In this document: positions 1 through 6,942 of the stretch, piece by piece
How positions within the stretch are numbered: the first letter of the stretch is position 1
Layout of the letters: each line of letters opens with the position of its first letter
Assembly (NCBI GenBank): GCA_022538095.1
Contig: JAKYXN010000004.1
Coordinates: forward strand, 62,001-126,000
DNA from: Puniceicoccaceae bacterium K14
GTDB taxonomy: Bacteria > Verrucomicrobiota > Verrucomicrobiia > Opitutales > Opitutaceae
Direction of reading: 5' to 3'
DNA length: 64,000 bases
Program-made: the position numbers and the translations under genes
The notes under the pieces: generated by a model
What the model saw: the letters and a program-made list of their open reading frames with translations, nothing else
Database searches by the model: none
What the model was told of the DNA's origin: nothing

Positions 1-87
1 TATTCACTTTCGCAATTCAGAGACGCTATCGCCCACGCCAACAAAACAGGGAAGACAGGAAAAGTTCTCTTTAAACCCAATTTGTGA
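1..87 (+). CDS. 3' end of zinc-type alcohol dehydrogenase/quinone oxidoreductase family gene (partial)
   Basis: Frame 1 is open from the window edge to a TGA at 85-87 and encodes 28 residues. The peptide has the pattern 'YSLSQFRDAIAHA' followed by 'GKTGKVLFKP'. That resembles the C-terminus of medium-chain dehydrogenases, where a 'PL...eA..h....g..GKV' tail is common. The start and catalytic part lie outside the window, so substrate and cofactor cannot be judged. It converges on the channel gene that ends at position 100. Confidence 0.55.
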   Translation, partial: YSLSQFRDAIAHANKTGKTGKVLFKPNL

Positions 88-99
88 CTTAAGAGAAAA

Positions 100-903
100 T
101 CACAAAGAAAGATCATCTTTTTCGATCTTCTTCTGACAATGCGGACACGTCAACCCATGCTCCTGGTCTATTCGTATCCGGCGCAAAAACGCCGCTCCCA
201 ATATCCCGCTTGGCAAAGCGAACATGCCAATCCCGATTAAGGATACAAACGAAGCGACAATCTTGCCCAATGCAGTCACCGGATAAGCATCTCCATATCC
301 TACCGTTGTCATCGTCATCACCGCCCACCACATTGCTGCCGGTATGCTCGAAAACACTTCAGGCTGAGCTTCATGCTCCACAAAATACATAGCGCCTGAG
401 CCTACGACCAACAATAAAAGCATAGTCAGAAATGTTAGCATCATCTCCGACCGCGTATCTACCGCAACTTCGGAAAATTTACGCAAAGTATTACTATATC
501 TCCCAATTTTGAATACACGCAACAAGCGGAACAGACGAGCAATCCTTAAAAATCTCAGATCTACAAATCCCATCGAAAGCACAAACGGCAAAATAGAAAA
601 AAGATCAATCAAGGCGAGTGGTGAAAAAACGTACCTCAACCTTCCCCAAGCCCCACGGTATTTTTCCCCGGCATTAATCGCCCAGATTCTCACAAGGTAC
701 TCAATTCCAAAAATAACGACGGAAAAGAGCTCAAAATAATAAAATGACTGGCTATATCGATCGTTGATCGATTCCACGCTCTGCAATACAACGAAAAACA
801 CGTTGAGCAAAATCAAGGTTAACAACACAATGCGAATCCACCGCCCCGCGGCCAATTCCTCACCTTGCTCTTCCAAAGCATTGTAAACCGTCTTCTTATT
901 CAT
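100..903 (-). CDS. Voltage-gated potassium channel (6TM, Kv type)
   Basis: An inner-membrane ion channel of 267 residues. Six hydrophobic segments can be traced: S1 about 22-42, S2 54-75, S3 94-110, S5 153-175 and S6 213-239. The S4 voltage-sensor segment, about 116-132, has arginines spaced roughly every third residue (RFLRIARLFRLLR). The pore loop holds the K+ selectivity filter TVGYGD at about 200-205. A short cytoplasmic tail follows with a CPHC motif, possibly half of a metal site. Length and order match bacterial KvAP-like channels. It begins with ATG at 903 and stands alone, convergent with the partial dehydrogenase. K+ selectivity is secure from the filter; gating behaviour and physiological role are inferred. 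Confidence 0.93.
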   Translation of the reverse strand: MNKKTVYNALEEQGEELAAGRWIRIVLLTLILLNVFFVVLQSVESINDRYSQSFYYFELFSVVIFGIEYLVRIWAINAGEKYRGAWGRLRYVFSPLALIDLFSILPFVLSMGFVDLRFLRIARLFRLLRVFKIGRYSNTLRKFSEVAVDTRSEMMLTFLTMLLLLVVGSGAMYFVEHEAQPEVFSSIPAAMWWAVMTMTTVGYGDAYPVTALGKIVASFVSLIGIGMFALPSGILGAAFLRRIRIDQEHGLTCPHCQKKIEKDDLSL

Positions 904-1089
904 TTAATCTACACACTAGATGAGAAAAGCGCTCACAATCCATCCTCAAATTTTTCATAAACAAGACGAGACTCAGGAATGCACCAAAGACGATTGGAAA
1001 ACTAGCGAAATATAATAGTTTGATATCCACCTCATCCAACGCTTTGAATTAAACAGGTACCCAATTAAAATATTCCTCCTCCCTCTTGC

Positions 1090-2730
1090 ATGAAGTATTT
1101 AAAGTCCCTCAGCAGCCTCTCATCCTTTCAAAGCGTTCGCCAAACTAGCATCGTTACCTCAGGTTGGCTTTGTACAGTTGGTGGACTGGTAGCCGACGTT
1201 TTACAGCCGCTCGCTCCCTTCGCTTTTTACGTTTTCCTCCTATCTCTAGTAACAACCGCGACTCTTAGCTTTCTGTGCTTCAAAGGCAGGAAGGGACTCG
1301 TTGGAGCCCTCGTTTTATCTGCTATTGCCTGCTTAGTCATGGGATTTTTCACGCTTTTACAACAAGGCGACGAATCTGAAGAGCGTGGCATTGTAGCGAC
1401 AACGATTCCCACAATCGCCACCTTGCAAGATAAGCTTGGCCTGATCGAAGAAAAGATCGATGCCATCAAAGAAGATACTGAAACGATCAAAGATACAACT
1501 TCCCGAATTGAATCAAAGTCCGATCAAGTGATCGAGTCACTCGATACGATTAAAGAAACAATCGCTAGTTTCAAAACAGACGGTATAATCAACACCCCAA
1601 GCTCGCCTGAAGAACACTACCACAACGCCCGTATTCATGAACTTGGGGGCGATTACAGCGCGGCCCGTCGATCTTACCTCGAGTATTTCAAGAGCGACCT
1701 CCCGAAGCTCGATCCTCATCTCAGGTTCATCACCTTCTTAAAAGTGCAAGAGGGAACCGCAGGAGCGCGCGAGACTTACAACGCCATCGCTACCCGCAGT
1801 CCAAGCAAAATGGCTCCCTACGCAAAAATCCTGCTTTTGCCTACCGAAAGCCGGAAACAAAACCTCAAAGACTACTTCGACGAAAATCCAAGCTTCGCAC
1901 CGGCTGCATACCACCTGAGTCTCGAATTCTCCGAGCTTCGACTAGGAAGCCAGACCATCGCCAACAAACGCGACGAACTCCGCTACATCTCGGCTTTCCA
2001 GCAAGCAGATGAGCAAGGAGGTTTGCTGCGGCACCTCATCGACCAAGAACTCGCACAAGAATGGCGCACAGATGCAAATAGCAGAAAACGGACAATCGAA
2101 AACACAACGGGAATAGACGCACTAGAAAATCCGGTATCGATTAGTTGGATGAATACCAATTCTGGAGCTCAAGCCAATATACAGATCATCGAGCAAGCTC
2201 TCGATATTTTTTGGAATATAAAAGGACAGTCTTCCCCAGAAAGCGTAGGACAAAGCACATATAATAACCCACAAACAGGCAAGCCTGCTCCTAACCAATT
2301 CTTTTACCTTCCGACCAACCAGCAAGACTGCACGATTGAAATCAGTTACACAGATGCAGCCGGCCAAAAACACGGCCCCTACGATTTTGAATACGCTGCT
2401 CAAAAGGAAAGCAACAGCTCCGATATTCGCATCCTTGAAATGACGAAAAACAGTTGGGGCAGTTTCCGTGACTACGACGGAAAGGTCTTTTTCTATTTTT
2501 CCCACTTGATGGCCTATCGAGGCACCTTGAGTAAAATCGAATACGGTGCAAATGAAGAAACACCCAATCGAGAATTCAAATTCCCCGCATGGAACAAAGC
2601 CGGAATCGCCTTGATCGATGAAACCGTGCCGACCCATATAATCGCCCCAAGCTCCACCCAATACATCACAGTCCAATTGACTTACAAATCGGGCGAAAAA
2701 TCCACAATCGCTCGCATAACTCGCCACTAA
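1090..2730 (+). CDS. Membrane-anchored protein with coiled coil and TPR-like region, unknown function
   Basis: This 546-residue protein matches no family I can name. Residues about 20-95 contain two or three hydrophobic segments. Residues about 110-165 form a regular heptad-like coiled coil rich in I, D, E, K and T (EEKIDAIKEDTETIKD and similar). Around 175-260 is a helical stretch resembling tetratricopeptide repeats (EEHYHNARIHELGGDYSAAR). The C-terminal 200 residues look beta-rich and soluble. The architecture, membrane anchor then coiled-coil spacer then TPR-like and beta domains, suggests a scaffold or sensor. It may be co-transcribed with the DUF721 gene 18 bases downstream. The start is ATG at 1090 with no clear ribosome-binding site. 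Confidence 0.75.
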   Translation: MKYLKSLSSLSSFQSVRQTSIVTSGWLCTVGGLVADVLQPLAPFAFYVFLLSLVTTATLSFLCFKGRKGLVGALVLSAIACLVMGFFTLLQQGDESEERGIVATTIPTIATLQDKLGLIEEKIDAIKEDTETIKDTTSRIESKSDQVIESLDTIKETIASFKTDGIINTPSSPEEHYHNARIHELGGDYSAARRSYLEYFKSDLPKLDPHLRFITFLKVQEGTAGARETYNAIATRSPSKMAPYAKILLLPTESRKQNLKDYFDENPSFAPAAYHLSLEFSELRLGSQTIANKRDELRYISAFQQADEQGGLLRHLIDQELAQEWRTDANSRKRTIENTTGIDALENPVSISWMNTNSGAQANIQIIEQALDIFWNIKGQSSPESVGQSTYNNPQTGKPAPNQFFYLPTNQQDCTIEISYTDAAGQKHGPYDFEYAAQKESNSSDIRILEMTKNSWGSFRDYDGKVFFYFSHLMAYRGTLSKIEYGANEETPNREFKFPAWNKAGIALIDETVPTHIIAPSSTQYITVQLTYKSGEKSTIARITRH

Positions 2731-2748
2731 ACTCATAACTAGCAAGCA

Positions 2749-3132
2749 ATGGCAGGCAAACCACATAAATTCTCTCGTAAGGTAGAAAACCTAATCGCGA
2801 ACTTCCGTGGGATTCCTGAAAACTACAAACCGGAAGCAAAATCCCGCGAAAAAGGAATTGATTCGATTATCGATCGAATTGAACGGAAGTACAAAATTGG
2901 TATCGAATCCGTAGAAGACTTAATCAACGAGAATTGGACTCAAATCGTAGGAGCCGCCAATGCTCGCTCCTGTTCTCCTAGTCGTATCGAACGAGAAAAC
3001 ACACTCATCGTATCGGTAGCCAACCCAATTCTCCGTCAAGAACTTCAGTTCAACAAAGCGATCCTCTTAAAGAACTTGCATAAAATTTCTGGCACTCGAA
3101 AAATACGATACCTTGTATTCAAGACAGGGTGA
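2749..3132 (+). CDS. DUF721 (DciA-like) protein
   Basis: A 127-residue protein with the DUF721 pattern: 'NENWTQIVGAANARS' at about 63-77, then 'ENTLIVSVANPILRQEL' and a C-terminal 'TRKIRYLVFKTG'. DUF721 includes DciA, the loader or partner of the replicative helicase DnaB in many bacteria that lack DnaC. The KH-like core is visible; the N-terminal part (residues 1-55) is lysine/arginine-rich and probably flexible. It lies 18 bases after the membrane protein gene. A helicase-loading role is possible from the family, but DUF721 is broad, so I do not assign a symbol. Confidence 0.75.
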   Translation: MAGKPHKFSRKVENLIANFRGIPENYKPEAKSREKGIDSIIDRIERKYKIGIESVEDLINENWTQIVGAANARSCSPSRIERENTLIVSVANPILRQELQFNKAILLKNLHKISGTRKIRYLVFKTG

Positions 3133-3141
3133 CTAATAAAA

Positions 3142-3159
3142 TTTTGTAAGCTTACAAAA
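3142..3159. promoter_or_regulatory. 18-bp perfect palindrome between genes
   Basis: The sequence TTTTGTAAGCTTACAAAA is perfectly self-complementary. It sits 9 bases after the DUF721 stop codon and 50 bases before the ATG of the next small gene. With no central loop it suits a dimeric repressor site better than an RNA hairpin. It might still act as a weak terminator for the upstream operon, as it is followed by an AT-rich stretch. No cognate regulator is obvious nearby. Confidence 0.4.
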
Positions 3160-3209
3160 AATTCAATCAATCTTTTAGCGAGGGTTTGATAAAAAGCAGC
3201 CGACACAAG

Positions 3210-3575
3210 ATGGGAAGCGTAGCAAAAACGAAGCAAGAGCTTCTAATAGAGTACATAACCCAAAACAGCCTTACTCCATCTGAGACTGAATTTGGAATTT
3301 TCGGTACAGCCTACGCTGACATTCATTTCCTGTTTACCCCAATCGATGATGTTAATTGCGAAGTATACCTCGTGCATGGCTTTATCGAGAATTTGGGAAA
3401 GATGGTCTCCTTCAAGAAGAGGAAAAGAGAGTTACTCGTTAAAACGATTCCACTCCATATTCTGTCAATGGCCATAGTCCCCTTCTATACGTTTTCTTTC
3501 CTATACTGGATTCTTTTCCTCGGCCTATTCGGCGACCTACTCATTCCCTATTGGGAGAGGAAAAAAAATCATTAG
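3210..3575 (+). CDS. Small membrane-associated hypothetical protein
   Basis: No family recognised. From the ATG at 3210 the protein has 121 residues; a TTG at 3186 would add eight. The first 70 residues are soluble and include two acidic/aromatic beta-like stretches. A basic block (KKRKRE) precedes a hydrophobic C-terminal region, about residues 85-115, long enough for one or two membrane spans, ending in a charged tail WERKKNH. It lies downstream of the palindrome at 3142-3159, which could control it. It is convergent with fcl. Confidence 0.55.
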   Translation: MGSVAKTKQELLIEYITQNSLTPSETEFGIFGTAYADIHFLFTPIDDVNCEVYLVHGFIENLGKMVSFKKRKRELLVKTIPLHILSMAIVPFYTFSFLYWILFLGLFGDLLIPYWERKKNH

Positions 3576-3698
3576 AATGATCCCTAAAATCGAAGAGTAT
3601 ACAGGCCTGAAACTGAGCTTTTGCGATCTGAAGACCATCGTGTTTGAACCAAAAAAAGCAGAGACTGACGCCCAACGGCGCCAGCCTGAATAGAAAAA

Positions 3699-4649
3699 CT
3701 ACTTCGCCCTCAAGCTCCCTTGAGATTGCTCTGCTAGGAATATTGGATACGTGAGTTCGATTCCTTTTTCCAGAGGCACCTTCGCCGACCACCCCGCATC
3801 GCGCAAACGAGACACGTCCATAATCTTTCGAGGCGTGCCATCCGACTTGCTTGAATCAAACGCAAGTTCGCCCTCAAAACCGACTACCTTTTTGACGAGC
3901 TCAGCAATCTCACGAATCGTGTGCTCCACTCCCGTACCGGCATTCAATATGCTCGGGGGATTCTCCATTTGAAGAGCGAAAAGCACAGATTCCGCCAAAT
4001 CATCAGCATACATAAGCTCACGCTTCGGCATTCCTGTGCCCCAAACGAGAACTTCGCTTAGCCCTGCTTCCTTCGCTTCATGAAATCGGCGAATTAACGC
4101 CGGTAACAAGTGGGAATTCTCGGGATGATAATTGTCGCCAGGGCCATACAAATTAGTCGGCATCAGGGAATGAAACAAGACACCGTATTGACTACGATAA
4201 TACTCGCAGAGCTTCAAACCTGCAATCTTGGCGATCGCATACGCTTCATTTGTAGGCTCCAATCCGCTTGTAAGCAAAGCACCTTCCTGTAACGGCTGTG
4301 GAGCCATCTTAGGATAGATACAAGAACTTCCAAGAAACAAAAACCGAGATACCCCCGACCTATAGGCCGAATGAATCGTATTAGTTGCGATCACAAGATT
4401 CTCGTATCCGAATTCAGCCGGATAAGTCGCATTCGCATGAATGCCTCCTACTTTAGCTGCAGCCATTACGACTACGTCTGGGTTTTCCTCTTGAAAAAAG
4501 GCTCCCACATCCGATTGGCAAGTTAGATCAAGCTCCGAACTAGTTCGCGTAACGATGTTTTCGAAACCCTTCGATTGAAGGGCTCGCACTACGGCAGAAC
4601 CCACCATCCCTCTATGACCAGCTACATAAATTTTAGCTTCAGAGTTCAT
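3699..4649 (-). CDS. fcl: GDP-L-fucose synthase
   Basis: Catalyses the second step of GDP-L-fucose synthesis: 3,5-epimerisation and NADPH-dependent 4-reduction of GDP-4-keto-6-deoxymannose, in the cytoplasm. The 316-residue SDR-type protein starts with the Rossmann motif [13 protein letters not shown] (about 8-20). It carries [10 protein letters not shown] with the active-site Ser/Cys region, and the Y-x3-K pair in [12 protein letters not shown]. Length is normal for the family. It is 26 bases downstream of gmd on the same strand, so the two form an operon supplying GDP-fucose for surface polysaccharide or glycoprotein. Confidence 0.95.
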   Translation of the reverse strand: MNSEAKIYVAGHRGMVGSAVVRALQSKGFENIVTRTSSELDLTCQSDVGAFFQEENPDVVVMAAAKVGGIHANATYPAEFGYENLVIATNTIHSAYRSGVSRFLFLGSSCIYPKMAPQPLQEGALLTSGLEPTNEAYAIAKIAGLKLCEYYRSQYGVLFHSLMPTNLYGPGDNYHPENSHLLPALIRRFHEAKEAGLSEVLVWGTGMPKRELMYADDLAESVLFALQMENPPSILNAGTGVEHTIREIAELVKKVVGFEGELAFDSSKSDGTPRKIMDVSRLRDAGWSAKVPLEKGIELTYPIFLAEQSQGSLRAK

Positions 4650-4675
4650 AAATCGATTTCCTCACCCAGAATCCT

Positions 4676-5689
4676 TTAAGCGAGTGCAGTTTTGATTTTC
4701 TGCTCGTCTTCAGCCAATTTGAGATCCGCATCGACCATAATTTCAACCAATTCCTTGAATTTAACCTTGGGCTCCCACTTCAAAAGCTTTTTGGCTTTTG
4801 CAGGATTGCCAATTAGCAAATCCACTTCAGCCGGGCGCTCATAACGTTCATCGTATTCAACATACTTTTCCCAGTCCAGGTCGAGATACGCAAACGTCTC
4901 CTGTACAAACTCTTTAACCGAGTGCGTCTCATTCGTTGCAATCACATAGTCGTCTGGCTTATCCTGTTGGAGCATCAACCACATCATTTCAACATATTCT
5001 TTAGCATAACCCCAGTCGCGTTTTGCATCCAAATTTCCAAGATAAAGTTTGTCCTGCAGACCTACTTTAATCCGCGTTGCAGCTCGAGTTATCTTACGCG
5101 TAACGAAAGTTTCACCACGACGAGGGGACTCGTGGTTAAAAAGAATTCCACTACAGGCGTACATACCGTAGGATTCACGATAGTTAACACTTAGCCAGTG
5201 AGCATACAGCTTTGCACAAGCGTAGGGCGAGCGCGGCCAGAAAGGTGTTGTTTCCGTTTGTGGGACTTCCTGCACTTTTCCATACATTTCAGATGAAGAA
5301 GCTTGGTAATAGCGGACCTTTTCCACCAAATTTGCCTCTCGAATTGCTTCCAAAATGCGTTGAGCTCCGAGGCCGTCGACATCACCTGTGTATTCGGGAA
5401 CGTCAAATGATACACGCACATGGCTTTGAGCGCCCAAATTATAGATTTCATCAGGTTGAAGCCTATACAACAACTTCACCAAATTAACAGAATCAGTCAA
5501 ATCTCCGTAATGAAGAAACAGCTGAACTCCATTAACATGAGGATCCTGATACAGATGATCAATTCTCGAAGTATTAAACGTAGAAGATCTACGAATGATT
5601 CCATGGACTTCATACCCTTTGGACAGTAAAAATTCTGCCAAGTATGAGCCATCTTGGCCGGTTATTCCGGTAATGAGAGCTTTTTTCAT
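4676..5689 (-). CDS. gmd: GDP-mannose 4,6-dehydratase
   Basis: Converts GDP-D-mannose to GDP-4-keto-6-deoxy-D-mannose, the first committed step to GDP-L-fucose. The 337-residue protein shows the extended-SDR nucleotide motif [17 protein letters not shown] (about 7-23) and the family-specific [17 protein letters not shown]. It also has the active-site SSSEMYGK, the [10 protein letters not shown] catalytic Tyr/Lys and the substrate loop [16 protein letters not shown]. It is the first gene of the gmd-fcl operon, starting with ATG at 5689, with a good sigma-70-like promoter about 35-60 bases upstream. Confidence 0.96.
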   Translation of the reverse strand: MKKALITGITGQDGSYLAEFLLSKGYEVHGIIRRSSTFNTSRIDHLYQDPHVNGVQLFLHYGDLTDSVNLVKLLYRLQPDEIYNLGAQSHVRVSFDVPEYTGDVDGLGAQRILEAIREANLVEKVRYYQASSSEMYGKVQEVPQTETTPFWPRSPYACAKLYAHWLSVNYRESYGMYACSGILFNHESPRRGETFVTRKITRAATRIKVGLQDKLYLGNLDAKRDWGYAKEYVEMMWLMLQQDKPDDYVIATNETHSVKEFVQETFAYLDLDWEKYVEYDERYERPAEVDLLIGNPAKAKKLLKWEPKVKFKELVEIMVDADLKLAEDEQKIKTALA

Positions 5690-5722
5690 AAAATTGCGCG
5701 ACTAATCTTTTAGGTTTATATT

Positions 5723-5751
5723 ATTTTATAGAACACGCGTAAATGCACCAA
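5723..5751 (-). promoter_or_regulatory. Putative sigma-70 promoter for gmd-fcl
   Basis: Read on the minus strand, TTGGTG (5751-5746) and TAAAAT (5728-5723) are separated by 17 bases. The -10 element lies about 35 bases before the gmd ATG. The match to the consensus is good at the -10 and fair at the -35. Confidence 0.5.
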
Positions 5752-5827
5752 ACGAGCTGACATTTGAACTTGTTTGCCGCTCAATACTCAACCATTTAGT
5801 TAACAACACCAACGACTTTTATAAAAA

Positions 5828-6352
5828 ATTAAGACAATACTCATAGCAGCACAATCCTTAGATGGCTTCATCACGAAACACCAAATAGAGGGTACCTCTT
5901 TTTGCTCCAAGGAAGACTTTCAATTTTTCGTCCACGCACTGAAAGAATTCGACTGTATGATCATGGGTAGGCTCACATACAATTTAAATAAAAGTGCCAT
6001 ACAAAAAGGAATACAACTCAAACGTCTGCGTAAAATAGTAACACATGACCCGGATAAGTGGACCCACGAGACTGTTACAAATTGTATAGAATTTTCAAAC
6101 GCGACTCCCCAAGACCTTATCAACGAACTCGAAAATAGAGGCTTTGAGCGATGCGCACTGCTGGGAGGAACTCAGATATATTCCGAATATCTCTCCGCCA
6201 ACCTTATAGACGAACTCTGGCTAACACTTGAGCCACGCCTCTTCGGCTCTGGGAAACCACTTGCAACGGGGGAAATCGACCTGTCATTCAAACTCAAATC
6301 TTTAGAAAAGCTATCTGAAGACACGGCTTTGCTCAAATATAGTCGAGCTTAA
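5828..6352 (+). CDS. RibD C-terminal/dihydrofolate reductase-like protein with apparent ATT start
   Basis: A pyrimidine reductase/DHFR-fold protein of about 174 residues. The N-terminal strand KTILIAAQSLDGFI is the classic first strand and loop of the RibD-C/DHFR family. Later come CMIMGRLTYN and the strongly conserved CALLGGTQIYSEYL with LWLTLEPRLFGSGKPL, which bind NADPH and shape the active site. The first ATG in frame (5957) would delete the first 43 residues, including the essential N-terminal strand. Between the in-frame stop at 5822-5824 and that strand the only near-canonical start is ATT at 5828. The exact substrate (pteridine, pyrimidine or other) is unknown. It overlaps the convergent gene end by 4 bases. 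Confidence 0.75.
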   Translation: MKTILIAAQSLDGFITKHQIEGTSFCSKEDFQFFVHALKEFDCMIMGRLTYNLNKSAIQKGIQLKRLRKIVTHDPDKWTHETVTNCIEFSNATPQDLINELENRGFERCALLGGTQIYSEYLSANLIDELWLTLEPRLFGSGKPLATGEIDLSFKLKSLEKLSEDTALLKYSRA

Positions 6353-6831
6353 GAATTCATATCTTTGAGCTCATCCGAAAACAATCGCAAAAGCCTGTCG
6401 ATTGCATCGTAAATCGCCGCAGGGCGATTGGCGACACCCAAGGTCTTGCGTTCCCATGTGCTCAATGCAACTACCACAACGCTTGATTTAGGCCGCTGCA
6501 ATTGCGCCAGTTCACGCAACTCAAGCTCAACCGTGTATAAATGACTCGGCCCTTGAGCATGAGCGATATCAACGACAACTTCCAAATATGGCTGACCTGG
6601 CATTACATCCAACTCGATGGCACTCAAGAGGCGGATGTCATACTCCTCCATTTTCTCCATCATGAAATCCTCGATTCCCTGCTCATCGATTTCAAATGCA
6701 TCAGACTGGAGGTTCAGGTTTCGAATCTCCAAGCCAACTCCAGGCAATTCAGTCAAAACGCTGATACTGTACTCCGATTTGGCCAAACCTGTAAAAAACA
6801 ACGCAACCAAGCATAAAAAGAGAATCTTCAT
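6349..6831 (-). CDS. Secreted hypothetical protein
   Basis: A 160-residue protein with a short signal peptide (hydrophobic 2-16, likely cut near AKS/E). The mature part alternates beta-like strands (VELELRELAQL, SSVVVVALSTWER) and ends in an amphipathic helix. The pattern, a secreted alpha/beta protein with a 'reported activity'-like strand SSVVVVAL, resembles small periplasmic or outer-membrane-associated proteins, but I cannot name a family. It starts with ATG at 6831, divergent from the helicase gene with about 110 bases between them, and is convergent with the reductase gene. Confidence 0.6.
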   Translation of the reverse strand: MKILFLCLVALFFTGLAKSEYSISVLTELPGVGLEIRNLNLQSDAFEIDEQGIEDFMMEKMEEYDIRLLSAIELDVMPGQPYLEVVVDIAHAQGPSHLYTVELELRELAQLQRPKSSVVVVALSTWERKTLGVANRPAAIYDAIDRLLRLFSDELKDMNS

Positions 6832-6942
6832 GACTAAACAATTAACGGCAATTTACGAAAAATCTCAACCCAATCATTTAAGCGGGTAAAATCAACGCTT
6901 GCCTGCACTGTCGGACCAACATTCGATCACACCCGATTTTAA

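Noticed and set aside
2122-2766. A 214-residue minus-strand ORF
   Set aside because: It lies fully antisense to the clear plus-strand gene 1090-2730 and has no family features; most likely a shadow frame.
3740-3765. tRNA-like GTTCGATTCC element
   Set aside because: It lies within fcl on the opposite strand and has no cloverleaf around it.
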